Virus record (IMG/VR): IMGVR_UViG_3300032284_001621
Coordinates: 1 to 21,922 of that record
Reading direction: 5' to 3' (one strand)
DNA: 21,922 nucleotides
Source of the DNA: a virus
Shown here: positions 1 to 6,813 of the stretch, piece by piece
Numbering within the stretch: the first letter of the stretch is position 1
Layout: every line of letters starts with the position of its first letter
Program-made: the position numbers and the translations under genes
The notes under the pieces: generated by a model
Told to the model about the DNA's origin: nothing
The model's database searches: none
Seen by the model: only the letters and a program-made list of their open reading frames with translations

Positions 1-36
1 CGACACTTAGTACAACCAACTAGGAAAGAAAAAACA

Positions 37-84
37 ATGCGCTACGACGACTACGCCGAGGCTATGGCGGACGTTGCTGATTAG
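37..84 (+). CDS. possible 15-aa peptide
   Basis: A short open frame begins with ATG about 10 bases after a purine-rich TAGGAAAG sequence and stops at TAG. It encodes an acidic peptide (MRYDDYAEAMADVAD). It lies upstream of the promoter at 112-141, so it would belong to the preceding transcript. No family is recognisable. It may be a real micro-protein or chance. The spacing of the purine-rich sequence from ATG is the only support. Confidence 0.2.
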   Translation: MRYDDYAEAMADVAD

Positions 85-111
85 GCGTTGGAAGAAAATC
101 CTCGGAATAAC

Positions 112-141
112 TTGACAGATGTAACAGCCATACTGTACACT
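112..141 (+). promoter_or_regulatory. sigma70-type promoter of the first early module
   Basis: A perfect -35 box TTGACA (112-117) is followed after 18 bases by TACACT (136-141), which fits the actinobacterial TAnnnT -10 pattern. The start codon of the next gene is 41 bases downstream. An 18-base leader, repeated at 19810-19827, lies between promoter and gene. Confidence 0.6.
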
Positions 142-162
142 GGTTGAGTAGCAGAAAACATC

Positions 163-180
163 CAACTGATTAGGAGAAAA
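163..180 (+). repeat. repeated translation leader, copy 1
   Basis: CAACTGATTAGGAGAAAA occurs here and identically at 19810-19827, in each case just before an ATG (at 182 and 19830). It contains the Shine-Dalgarno core AGGAG. In both places it begins 20-21 bases after a predicted -10 box. The identity extends well beyond the ribosome binding site, suggesting a shared early-gene leader. Confidence 0.75.
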
Positions 181-181
181 G

Positions 182-799
182 ATGACCACCATCCAGAACC
201 CAGCAACCGAGAAGCAGGTTGCGTTTGCCAAGGCACTGCTCGAACAGCGTGTCGTCCCCCAGAGCCTTCTCGCTCAGGCAGAGGAAGCACTGCTCAGCAA
301 GGCAACCGCCTCGCAGTTCATTGGTCTGCTCACCGCCCTTCCTCGCAAGGTCGGCTCGGGTCGCCCAGCCAGCACCACCACTACCGTAGTCGCCCCTGCT
401 CCTATGCGTGAGTTGGCTGTGGGGTTCTACACTGTCGCCCATGAGGGCGGTCACACAACCTTTCGTATCAGCAAGGCGTCGTGGGCAAATGGCAAACTGA
501 CACTTGGCATTCTGGTTGGCTCGAATAACGAGCGTTCATATAAGGACGTTGCGTTCATCACCCCTAACGGCTTTAAGTTCTTTTCTGCCCACGCTGGCAA
601 CCAGAAGTTGATTGCCACCGCCCAGTTTCTTCTTACTGGTTCAGTGGACGAGGCTCGTGCTGAGTTCATGAACCAAGCCGAAGCGAACGCTATGGCAAGC
701 AACACCTGCCTATGTTGCCTAAAAACATTGACGGTTCCTGCGTCCGTTAGTCGTGGGCTTGGACCAATCTGCGCCAAGCGTTACGGCTATGGTCTGTAG
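182..799 (+). CDS. DUF6011-like Cys-motif protein, 205 aa
   Basis: The start is set by AGGAG six bases upstream of ATG. The C-terminal end carries C-L-C-C-L-x-x-L-x-V-P-x-S-V-x-x-G-L-G-P-I-C, which matches the DUF6011-type pattern CxxCgRxLtdPxSvxxGiGPxC known from many actinophage proteins and thought to bind metal or an iron-sulfur cluster. The N-terminal third (about 1-60) is helical and begins T-E-K-Q-V-A-F-A-K-A-L-L, a common start for this protein type. Residues about 60-75 are a Ser/Thr/Ala/Pro linker. Residues about 80-160 look like a beta-rich domain. It is the first gene after the promoter at 112 and is followed three bases later by the next ORF. Function is unknown; a role in early DNA metabolism is only a guess. 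Confidence 0.85.
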   Translation: MTTIQNPATEKQVAFAKALLEQRVVPQSLLAQAEEALLSKATASQFIGLLTALPRKVGSGRPASTTTTVVAPAPMRELAVGFYTVAHEGGHTTFRISKASWANGKLTLGILVGSNNERSYKDVAFITPNGFKFFSAHAGNQKLIATAQFLLTGSVDEARAEFMNQAEANAMASNTCLCCLKTLTVPASVSRGLGPICAKRYGYGL

Positions 800-802
800 T
801 CA

Positions 803-1156
803 ATGCTGACACCCTTTGAGATACAAGAAGCCATAGAAACAGAACTGGGACGCATGGATGGACTTGTGTCCCAGTTGGGCGAAGCGGTCAGAGAACAGGC
901 ACAGGCGGAAACCGACTTTAAGGTCGGTTACGCCCAAGCCCGATTAACTATTCGTTCTGAGGCATTTGAGAGTGGCACAAAAGTCACCATCGACCACGCC
1001 GACGACTACGCCACCGTGACTACGGCGGACGCTCGCTACAGAAGCAACTTAGCAACCAACAATGTAATGACCCTACGAGAGGCAATCCGTGTCTCACAGG
1101 CGCATATAGACGGACTGCGCACCCTTGCGGCGAGCCACAGGAGCGTGACCCCATAG
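803..1156 (+). CDS. helical phage protein, 117 aa
   Basis: The ATG lies three bases after the previous stop, so translation is probably coupled. The protein is almost entirely helical, with two long amphipathic stretches (about 5-60 and 75-110). It contains A-x-x-D-F-K-V-G-Y-A-Q-A-R-L-T-I-R and ends with L-R-T-L-A-A-S-H-R-S-V. That pattern is familiar from small actinophage proteins of unknown function encoded near SSB or recombination genes. No catalytic residues, signal peptide or membrane segment are visible. Association with the replication module is inferred from the SSB gene downstream. Confidence 0.75.
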   Translation: MLTPFEIQEAIETELGRMDGLVSQLGEAVREQAQAETDFKVGYAQARLTIRSEAFESGTKVTIDHADDYATVTTADARYRSNLATNNVMTLREAIRVSQAHIDGLRTLAASHRSVTP

Positions 1157-1194
1157 CAATAAAAAAAAGAGTTAGCAAACGAACTTTAATAGCA

Positions 1195-1332
1195 TTGGGA
1201 AAAAGATGCCCCCGTTGCTCAATACATTACGCCGACGAGGGCTACATTTCTCCGTGTTGTGAGATTGGCGAACCTTGTTGGGACAGGTGCCCCGTTTGCC
1301 ACCCAAACTTGTACAACGTATATGTAATGTAA
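1195..1332 (+). CDS. small Cys-rich zinc-ribbon-like protein, 45 aa
   Basis: From a TTG codon this frame encodes 45 residues with CPRC near the N-terminus, CC and a single C in the middle, and CPVCH near the C-terminus: seven Cys in 45 residues. Paired CxxC knuckles spaced like this normally mean zinc binding. The same frame is open further upstream to at least the end of the previous gene but offers no ATG or GTG. An AGGAG at 1139-1143 lies nine bases before an ATA codon, so a non-standard start cannot be excluded. Otherwise 1157-1366 would be an unexplained gap. Start choice is weak; the Cys pattern is the evidence. Confidence 0.5.
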   Translation: MGKRCPRCSIHYADEGYISPCCEIGEPCWDRCPVCHPNLYNVYVM

Positions 1333-1366
1333 TAGCACGGTCTATTGACCGCCGTTTGTTCCAAAG

Positions 1367-1645
1367 ATGCGTGTATGGTTGAGACAAATGGAAGCACCAC
1401 CAATCACCGCCGAAGAAATAAGGCTTATAGCCTTAGAAGAGGGTATGCGTTCTGCCATTGCGCTGGACAAACTTCGCCTACAGATGCTCAACGAAGCCGT
1501 TGATTGGATTTGCAACATCACAGACCTACCTTTAATGGAAGTTCGCCGAGAAATTTCCCTAAAAAAGGGTGGACAAGTGGCACGCAACCTTGCTACAATA
1601 AATGCTGTTCGTTCACTCGTTAAAAGCGATGGCGAAACAAAGTAG
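1367..1645 (+). CDS. hypothetical protein, 92 aa
   Basis: Unrecognised. It is predicted to be mainly helical, with a Lys/Arg-rich C-terminal half (L-K-K-G-G-Q-V-A-R-N-L-A), and has one Cys and no membrane segment. The upstream sequence lacks a strong ribosome binding site. Internal Met codons at positions 8 and 27 are alternative starts, the former giving an 85-residue product. It sits between the small Cys-rich ORF and SSB in what appears to be one early transcript. A nucleic-acid role is possible from the basic helices and context, but this is inference only. Confidence 0.6.
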   Translation: MRVWLRQMEAPPITAEEIRLIALEEGMRSAIALDKLRLQMLNEAVDWICNITDLPLMEVRREISLKKGGQVARNLATINAVRSLVKSDGETK

Positions 1646-1719
1646 TTCAGCAGTACCGCAGTACCCAAACCAAAAGTCAGAAAAAACCTAACTGACAAAA
1701 CTTAGAAAGCGAGACAGAA

Positions 1720-2166
1720 ATGTCAGACACAAGCATAACTATTATTGGAAACATCACCAAAGACCCTGAGGTTCGTTTTACTAACAACGGTAACGCAATG
1801 GTTTCGTTTTCGGTGGCAGTAAACAAGTCCAAAAAAGTCAAGGAAACCGGCGGTTGGGAAAACGAAGTTCACTACTTTGACTGCAATGTTTTTGGCGAAA
1901 CCGCTAACAATTTTGCTACTTCCTTGAGTAAGGGCAACCGTGTCATTGTTTACGGCGAACTCCAACAGCGTAAATTTCAGGCTCAAGACGGAACAGAAAA
2001 AGTCAAGGTTGAACTGCTTGTTCAAGAAATTGGCGTGGCGTTGCGCTGGGCCACCACGGTGATTACTCGTACCGAGCGTGGTGAGGCTGGTTACAAACCA
2101 TTGGTAAAAGAAAGTTTGACGGAAAACGCCCCAAAGCAATACGCCTTTGCGGAAGAGCCGTTCTAA
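1720..2166 (+). CDS. ssb: single-stranded DNA-binding protein
   Basis: An OB-fold SSB of 148 residues. The N-terminal signature I-I-G-N-I-T-K-D-P-E-V-R-F-T-x-x-G is followed by V-S-F-S-V-A-V-N and, at about 45-60, by H-Y-F-D-C-N-V-F-G-x-x-A. Next comes the K-G-N-R-V-I-V-Y-G-E-L strand, all in family order. The OB fold covers about 1-108. The linker is short, and the C-terminus ends in E-E-P-F, a compact version of the acidic D-D-I-P-F tip that bacterial SSBs use to recruit replication and repair partners. It coats ssDNA in the cytoplasm during phage replication. It is the last gene before the strong terminator at 2188-2240. Confidence 0.95.
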   Translation: MSDTSITIIGNITKDPEVRFTNNGNAMVSFSVAVNKSKKVKETGGWENEVHYFDCNVFGETANNFATSLSKGNRVIVYGELQQRKFQAQDGTEKVKVELLVQEIGVALRWATTVITRTERGEAGYKPLVKESLTENAPKQYAFAEEPF

Positions 2167-2187
2167 ACCAAGTTCCCCCCAGCGGAA

Positions 2188-2240
2188 AAAACGAAAACCG
2201 TCAGTCTCTTAAAGGGATTGGCGGTTTTCGTTTTGTATTT
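2188..2240 (+). terminator. strong intrinsic terminator after ssb
   Basis: A 13-bp perfect inverted repeat (AAAACGAAAACCG at 2188-2200, CGGTTTTCGTTTT at 2222-2234) has a 21-base interior that can pair further. The T-rich right arm continues TTTTGTATTT. The A/T outer arms would also work on the opposite strand. It separates the early module from the head operon. Confidence 0.92.
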
Positions 2241-2289
2241 CTAACCGAAACTACACCCTTGTAATTCATCTGTAGTAGAGTTTCCAAGC

Positions 2290-2508
2290 GTGGACATACC
2301 GAATAACACGCCAGATGACTTTGACAAAGACATCACCTCCGAATCTATTTTGGAAAATTCTGAGCCCACCCTAGAACAGGGCGACTTTCTTATTATGGCT
2401 TTTGCCGAAATGCACGAAACGTTTTTGGCAATGTGTGCGGTTGGATTTACTGAGAATCAAGCATTAAAGTTTTTGTCCTACGTCACAAAAGATGATGGCG
2501 AAAAATAA
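2290..2508 (+). CDS. small acidic protein preceding WhiB, 72 aa
   Basis: It starts at GTG and its stop overlaps the WhiB start (TAATG), so the two are coupled. The N-terminal 30 residues are acidic and disordered-looking (many Asp/Glu). The C-terminal half is a predicted helical pair with M-H-E-T-F-L-A-M-C-A-V-G-F-T-E-N-Q-A-L-K-F-L. That fits a pattern I know from small actinophage proteins (mFxxmxxaGFteeqAlxl) of unknown function, often encoded just before portal or terminase genes. It is the first gene after the terminator at 2188-2240, and a TAGTAG sequence (2273-2278) is the only promoter-like signal seen upstream. Confidence 0.7.
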   Translation: MDIPNNTPDDFDKDITSESILENSEPTLEQGDFLIMAFAEMHETFLAMCAVGFTENQALKFLSYVTKDDGEK

Positions 2509-2888
2509 TGAGCGAGTTTGAGTTTGACGGCTTTGCTGTTGACGCCCCAGACGACCTCATACCTATTGAATACGATTTAGCCAAACTAATTAATCGTCCT
2601 TGGTGGTTCAAAATGGCACAATGTCGCACCGAAGACGCCTCTCTTCTTGACACTTTTTATCCAGAAACAGGAACACACGGGGGTAATCACCTCGCACCCG
2701 CCCGAAAAATATGTTTTGATTGTGCCGTTCGATACGAATGTTTGGAATATGGGCTGGACGAACAGTGGGGCGTTTGGGGCGGACACTCGCCAAGCCAACG
2801 ACGCAAACTTAGTTTTTTAGTGAAAAAAGGTAGTAGCCTTATAGAAGCAAGCGAAGCAATAGACGCACGGAGTAGAGATGGCAGATAA
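2508..2888 (+). CDS. WhiB-like iron-sulfur transcription factor
   Basis: The 126-residue protein has the four Wbl cysteines C39, C69, C72 and C78 in the standard C-x29-C-x2-C-x5-C arrangement, the F-Y-P motif at 50-52, and the G-V-W-G-G turn at 88-92. A basic segment follows (S-Q-R-R-K-L) that in this family contacts DNA. Wbl proteins hold a [4Fe-4S] cluster and bind the primary sigma factor, and are essentially restricted to Actinobacteria and their phages. The extended N-terminus (about 38 residues before the first Cys) is acidic. The gene overlaps its upstream neighbour by one base and the portal gene by 11. It may control late transcription or host genes; this is inferred from family and position. 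Confidence 0.93.
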   Translation: MSEFEFDGFAVDAPDDLIPIEYDLAKLINRPWWFKMAQCRTEDASLLDTFYPETGTHGGNHLAPARKICFDCAVRYECLEYGLDEQWGVWGGHSPSQRRKLSFLVKKGSSLIEASEAIDARSRDGR

Positions 2889-4515
2889 CGAAAAGGTGCC
2901 ACTGCCCCAACTGGATAACTTCAGCGAACTGGGCGCCACGGGTCTTTGGCGCACGGGCGGATTCGTCATTGATGACATCCTTCCCCAACTTCGGGGTCGC
3001 CAATCTCTTACAGCCTACCGTGACATGGCTGAAAACGACCCCGTAATTGGGGCAATAATCTTTGCCATTGAGCGTGTAATCCTTCAGGTTGACTGGCGGG
3101 TTGACCCCCACACCGACCCAACTGGTGAAACCCCAAACAATAACGACCAGTTAGCAGCCGACTTTGTTCAGGAGTGCATGGACGACATGAGCCACTCGTG
3201 GCACGAACTAATGATTGCCATCACCTCGTTTCTTGTGTACGGCTGGTCATACTTCGAGATTGTCTACAAGCAACGCAAGGGACCTGACCAGAAAGACCCC
3301 TCAAAGCGCTCCAAGTTCAACGACAACAAGGTTGGCTGGCGCAAGATTGTTATGCGTGCGCAGGACAGTTTGTGGCAGTGGCAGTTTGACGAGAGTGGTG
3401 GAATCAAGGCCATGGTGCAACGTGACCCCACGACGGGTCGCTTGAATGTTATTCCAATTGAGAAGTCGCTCCTGTTCCGCACCACGTCGGCTCGTGGCAA
3501 CCCCGAAGGTCGCTCCGTCCTGCGTTCAGCATTCAAGGCGTGGTACTACAAGCGACGTATCGAAGAGTTTGAGGCAGTTGGCGTTGAGCGTGACCTCGCT
3601 GGACTTCCCGTCGGCTACGTCCCAGCCGAGTGGCTTGCCGCAGACGCTACGCCTGCTGAAAAGTCGTCGTTGAACGCCATGGAGCGCATTGTTCGAGGTG
3701 TAAAGCGCAACGAAACTGAAGGCATAGTCCTTCCGATGATGTTTGACGAGAACGGTAAGCAGTTGATTGACTTCAAGTTGCTGAACTCCGGAGGCGCTCG
3801 CCAGTTCAACACTGACCAAATCATCTCTCGCTACAACCAGCAGATTGCGATGACCTGTTTGGCAGACTTCATCATGCTGGGACACGAGGCCGTTGGCTCG
3901 TTCGCCCTTGGCGCTTCCAAAGTAGACCTCTTCATGGCAGCAGTGGAATCTTGGATTCGCCTTATTGCCGAAGTGTTCAATAGCCACGCCATTCCACGCT
4001 TGATGGCACTTAACGGATTTGACACCGCACACTGCCCGACCCTAACTTACGGACAAGTAACCCAAGTGGACTTGGTGGAATTGGGCGCATTCCTCACGAA
4101 CCTGACCCAGAGCCAGTTGCTTACGCCAGACAACAACCTCGAAGATTACTTGCGTGAACTTGCTGGGATGCCAGCGTTCCGCCCTGAGGAAAATGGTTTG
4201 GCACATAACGTTCGTTATGGTGGAAACCAAATTCAACCCGACCCAGAAATGGCAGACCCATCTAAGGCGTTCATCGGCGCTCGTGGTTCAGCATCCACCG
4301 TCGCCACCGCCCAAAGCAACACCGAGCCCACGGGCGTTCAAAACCCACAGGGTGGGACTAACGACCAGTCGGGTGGCTCGGGCATTCAAGCGGACATTTC
4401 CTCGCAAGGTTATCCGGGGCAAACTGGTGAAATCCCACCGTCGGCTGGCGGACAGACCCGAAACACGACTGGTCAGAACGGCCCCCTAACAAACAACCAA
4501 GGACCGACTTCGTGA
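2878..4515 (+). CDS. portal protein, Mu gp29/DUF935-type
   Basis: This 545-residue protein fits the DUF935/Mu gp29 portal family. It has Y-R-D-M-A-E-N-D-P-V-I-G-A near residue 45, followed by W-R-V. Later come L-L-F-R-T-T-S-A-R-G-N-P-E-G-R-S-V-L-R, A-W-Y-Y-K-R-R-I-E-E-F, and the crown-region segment G-S-F-A-L-G-A-S-K-V-D-L-F. Twelve copies of such a protein would form the DNA entry/exit vertex of the capsid and nucleate assembly. The last 90 or so residues are Gly/Asn/Gln/Thr-rich and look disordered. It overlaps whiB by 11 bases and the next small ORF by four (GTGA). No terminase gene lies immediately upstream, which is unusual for this position. Confidence 0.92.
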   Translation: MADNEKVPLPQLDNFSELGATGLWRTGGFVIDDILPQLRGRQSLTAYRDMAENDPVIGAIIFAIERVILQVDWRVDPHTDPTGETPNNNDQLAADFVQECMDDMSHSWHELMIAITSFLVYGWSYFEIVYKQRKGPDQKDPSKRSKFNDNKVGWRKIVMRAQDSLWQWQFDESGGIKAMVQRDPTTGRLNVIPIEKSLLFRTTSARGNPEGRSVLRSAFKAWYYKRRIEEFEAVGVERDLAGLPVGYVPAEWLAADATPAEKSSLNAMERIVRGVKRNETEGIVLPMMFDENGKQLIDFKLLNSGGARQFNTDQIISRYNQQIAMTCLADFIMLGHEAVGSFALGASKVDLFMAAVESWIRLIAEVFNSHAIPRLMALNGFDTAHCPTLTYGQVTQVDLVELGAFLTNLTQSQLLTPDNNLEDYLRELAGMPAFRPEENGLAHNVRYGGNQIQPDPEMADPSKAFIGARGSASTVATAQSNTEPTGVQNPQGGTNDQSGGSGIQADISSQGYPGQTGEIPPSAGGQTRNTTGQNGPLTNNQGPTS

Positions 4516-4625
4516 CCATCCGCATTCGTAAGGTGAAAGCCTCGAAGCAAAAGGGTCAAGCGGTAATGCGCACCCGTTCCGCCATCCCCACCCCCAAACC
4601 TGCGACCCGACCAAAGGGTAAATAA
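4512..4625 (+). CDS. 37-aa basic peptide coupled to portal
   Basis: The GTG start overlaps the portal stop as GTGA, a typical coupling arrangement. The product is very basic: about 12 Lys/Arg in 37 residues, no acidic residue, and a Pro/Thr-rich C-terminal half (P-T-P-K-P-A-T-R-P-K-G-K). It resembles no family I can name. Such a peptide could bind DNA or the acidic surfaces of other head proteins. The overlap and uninterrupted frame are the evidence; function is unknown. Confidence 0.55.
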   Translation: MTIRIRKVKASKQKGQAVMRTRSAIPTPKPATRPKGK

Positions 4626-4645
4626 CCGTAGTTTTGGAAACTGTA

Positions 4646-4656
4646 GGGTAGCATTT
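4646..4656 (+). promoter_or_regulatory. TAGYATTT box upstream of the protease gene
   Basis: GGGTAGCATTT lies 33 bases (counted from TAG) before the start codon at 4682. Related boxes occur before the genes at 8248 and 10262. TAGCAT fits the relaxed TAnnnT -10 consensus of actinobacteria. No good -35 hexamer is visible, so this could be an extended -10, an activator-dependent late promoter, or an RNA-level element. Confidence 0.4.
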
Positions 4657-4681
4657 ACGCTAAGGCACGAAGGAGCCAGCC

Positions 4682-6511
4682 GTGGAACAAATTAACGTAC
4701 TTGATGTAGTACCCAACGTTTTGTTGAGTGAAATCATTGCGAACAAATCTGTTGCTTTTGAGGTTCGCCAAGGAGCAGCAGACCTTACGCAGGACGGATA
4801 CGTTTCAGCCGACCTCATGGCTCTTAACAAAGAGGGGGAAAGTGGCGTTTCCATTGTCCTAGTTCCAAACGCCAAAGACAGCAACCCAATCTGGGAGCGA
4901 CTCTCAAAGCGTGTTTTTGGTGAAAAAAATGTTTCCCATCAGGCTGAGCAACGACTTATTTCTCGCAATATTGCTAAAGGATTAGCCGAAATACCGCACC
5001 CTTTCACCAAGAGCAAAAACGTTTTTGGCGACACACACGCCTGTGTTATTTGCGGTTCTGTGGTGGAAAAATCAGTTTGTGAACCATTAGACAAAGCAAT
5101 TGGCTTCCCGTTTTCCTTTGTAAATGCCCCCGTACAGCCCCAAGACGAGAGCACCGATGACAGCACCACTGACGGTGCCGTACAGGTGGAACTAGACCCC
5201 AGCACGGTTGCCGCAATACTTCAGGCGGTTCAGGGGGGTGAGGATGAAAGTTCTAGTTCCTCATCCAGTTCTTCTACCGACGACGATAGTTCCTCGTCTT
5301 CCAGCAGTTCTAGTTCCTCATCCAGTTCCTCTAGCGACAGCAGTTCTAGTTCATCATCTAGTTCGTCCTCGTCAAGCAGTTCCTCGTCCAGTGACAGCAG
5401 TTCATCGTCCAGTTCATCGTCCTCTAGTGACAACAGTTCCTCATCCTCGTCTAGTTCCTCGTCCAGTTCCTCGTCCTCATCGGTTGACGACAGTGAAATC
5501 TTGGGTGAGAATTGGAAAGACGGACTTGACCCGTGGCAGGTTGAACTTGCTGAGGCGTTGGACGACATGGTTGGTGAACTGGGTCGTATTCCGACGACGG
5601 ACGCTGCCTATACGGATTTTTCCCCATACCTTGCTCAGGGAATGACGTGCGGAAACTGTATTGCTTCTGGTGAAAATGGTTGCGACTGGGTTGCCATTTC
5701 TTGTACGCCCAACGGATGGTGCAAATTCAACGTCGTTCCCGCACTTGACGCACACACCACCGCAGTCAACCTTTATTACAAGAGCCGTCGTAAGGCTCCT
5801 AAAGACTTGTATGTAACTGACGGCACTAACGCAGACACGTCCGAAGAAGGTTCGGGCGTAGAGGGCGGTGGTGAAAACGTTGAAATGGCAAAAGACGTAA
5901 GTGTTAATTCCGTTCACGTCGACGGCGCAGATGGGATTGGAATGTTCTCGTCGGGCAAAAAGCGACCAAAAGTTGTTCCACCAAACATGACTGTCATTGA
6001 GGAAAATGCGCCGGAAATGGTAAATCCTGCGGTTGTGCAGGACGCAAACCTTCTGCAAAAGTCAGACGCAATACCAAATCAAATCAAAAAAAATGCTGAA
6101 ATGCGCTACACGCTTGGACCGTGGTACGTTCCAAATCGTGCCGACGCACACAACGAATGGACCGACCCCGAAGAGTTGCAAAAAGCATTATGGGGATACA
6201 TTGAAAACGGCGACCGTGACATTCGCCTTCAGCACAATGTAGAAATTGTGGCTGGCAAATGGGTCGAGGCAATGACGTGGCCTCACGATGTTGAGGTTCC
6301 AATGCTCAACGCCGAAACGGGTGCCATTAACAAGACATCCTTTCCCGCCGGAACCGTATTTCTCGGCGTTCAGTGGGAACCGTGGGCTTGGGACTTGGTG
6401 AAAAAGGGCAAGATTAGGGGCTACTCCATTGGCGGAACAGGCTCTGGCGTAAATGTTGACCTTCCCACCGAGTTTGATAAGCCAGCAACCTTCTTAGGGG
6501 GAAGCAACTAA
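4682..6511 (+). CDS. XkdF-like prohead protease with Ser-rich linker, 609 aa
   Basis: The C-terminal domain (about 470-605) follows the XkdF/Peptidase S78_2 pattern. The segment around R-L-Q-H-N puts a candidate catalytic His at 518, then come F-P-A-G-T-V-F-L-G-V and G-K-I-R-G-Y-S-I-G-G with candidate nucleophile Ser582. Family members mature procapsids by cutting scaffold and head proteins. Upstream, residues 1-150 form a separate domain ending in H-A-C-V-I-C-G plus another Cys. Residues 190-267 are nearly pure Ser with scattered Asp. Residues about 320-355 hold C-x2-C-x8-C-x7-C, ending in G-W-C-K-F, like a small Cys-rich (HiPIP-like) domain. The GTG start follows AGGAG. Its stop overlaps the next start (TAATG). 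Protease activity is inferred from pattern only. Confidence 0.8.
   Translation: MEQINVLDVVPNVLLSEIIANKSVAFEVRQGAADLTQDGYVSADLMALNKEGESGVSIVLVPNAKDSNPIWERLSKRVFGEKNVSHQAEQRLISRNIAKGLAEIPHPFTKSKNVFGDTHACVICGSVVEKSVCEPLDKAIGFPFSFVNAPVQPQDESTDDSTTDGAVQVELDPSTVAAILQAVQGGEDESSSSSSSSSTDDDSSSSSSSSSSSSSSSSDSSSSSSSSSSSSSSSSSSDSSSSSSSSSSSDNSSSSSSSSSSSSSSSSVDDSEILGENWKDGLDPWQVELAEALDDMVGELGRIPTTDAAYTDFSPYLAQGMTCGNCIASGENGCDWVAISCTPNGWCKFNVVPALDAHTTAVNLYYKSRRKAPKDLYVTDGTNADTSEEGSGVEGGGENVEMAKDVSVNSVHVDGADGIGMFSSGKKRPKVVPPNMTVIEENAPEMVNPAVVQDANLLQKSDAIPNQIKKNAEMRYTLGPWYVPNRADAHNEWTDPEELQKALWGYIENGDRDIRLQHNVEIVAGKWVEAMTWPHDVEVPMLNAETGAINKTSFPAGTVFLGVQWEPWAWDLVKKGKIRGYSIGGTGSGVNVDLPTEFDKPATFLGGSN
5249..5482 (+). 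repeat. poly-Ser/Asp coding tract
   Basis: These 234 bases consist of shuffled TCC/TCA/TCG/TCT/AGT Ser codons broken by occasional GAC, ACC or AAC, encoding residues 190-267 of the protease gene. Codon usage is mixed rather than a pure trinucleotide repeat. This suggests selection for the amino-acid composition rather than simple replication slippage, although blocks such as AGTTCCTCATCCAGTTC recur. The acidic residues are spaced every 8-15 Ser. Confidence 0.9.
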
Positions 6512-6810
6512 TGGCTGACGGTCACGTCAATACAAACGCCTCGCAGACAAACGGTACCAACGGAAACGTTGCCGTAAGTGCGAACACCTCAGTTCTGGTT
6601 CTTCCCGCCCCGACGACTATCCACCCCCGTCTTCAGACGTGGATTTACAATGCGTGCAGCGCCACCGCCTACATCAACTTTGGAACCACTGCCGTAACTG
6701 GCACGGGTATCCCGTTGGCACAGGGCGCAAACATCACGTTCACCACATACGGTGGCGCAATCTCAGCCATTTCCTCGGGAACTGGCACGATTATCTACGC
6801 TTGGGTCTAA
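6511..6810 (+). CDS. small beta-rich protein, possible capsid decoration, 99 aa
   Basis: The start overlaps the protease stop (TAATG). After an Asn/Thr/Ala-rich first 25 residues the chain has alternating hydrophobic beta-strand patterns (V-L-V-L-P, I-Y-N-A-C, A-Y-I-N-F-G, I-T-F-T-T-Y-G, G-T-I-I-Y-A-W-V). This is typical of small phage beta-sandwich or beta-tulip proteins. It has no helix, catalytic motif or membrane span. Position right after the prohead protease is where decoration or head-stabilising proteins often sit. That assignment is inference; a receptor-binding or fibre-tip role is less likely here. Confidence 0.6.
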   Translation: MADGHVNTNASQTNGTNGNVAVSANTSVLVLPAPTTIHPRLQTWIYNACSATAYINFGTTAVTGTGIPLAQGANITFTTYGGAISAISSGTGTIIYAWV

Positions 6811-6813
6811 ATC

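Noticed and set aside
3526-4032. 168-residue minus-strand frame inside the portal gene
   Set aside because: The portal protein in this interval has strong family patterns and the minus frame has none.
5230-5568. Acidic minus-strand frame (Glu/Leu/Asp-rich) opposite the Ser tract
   Set aside because: It is the complement of repeated Ser codons, with no start signals or family; a frame shadow of the protease gene.
5208-5645. Plus-strand frame rich in Pro/His/Val over the Ser tract
   Set aside because: Composition follows from reading the Ser repeat in another frame.
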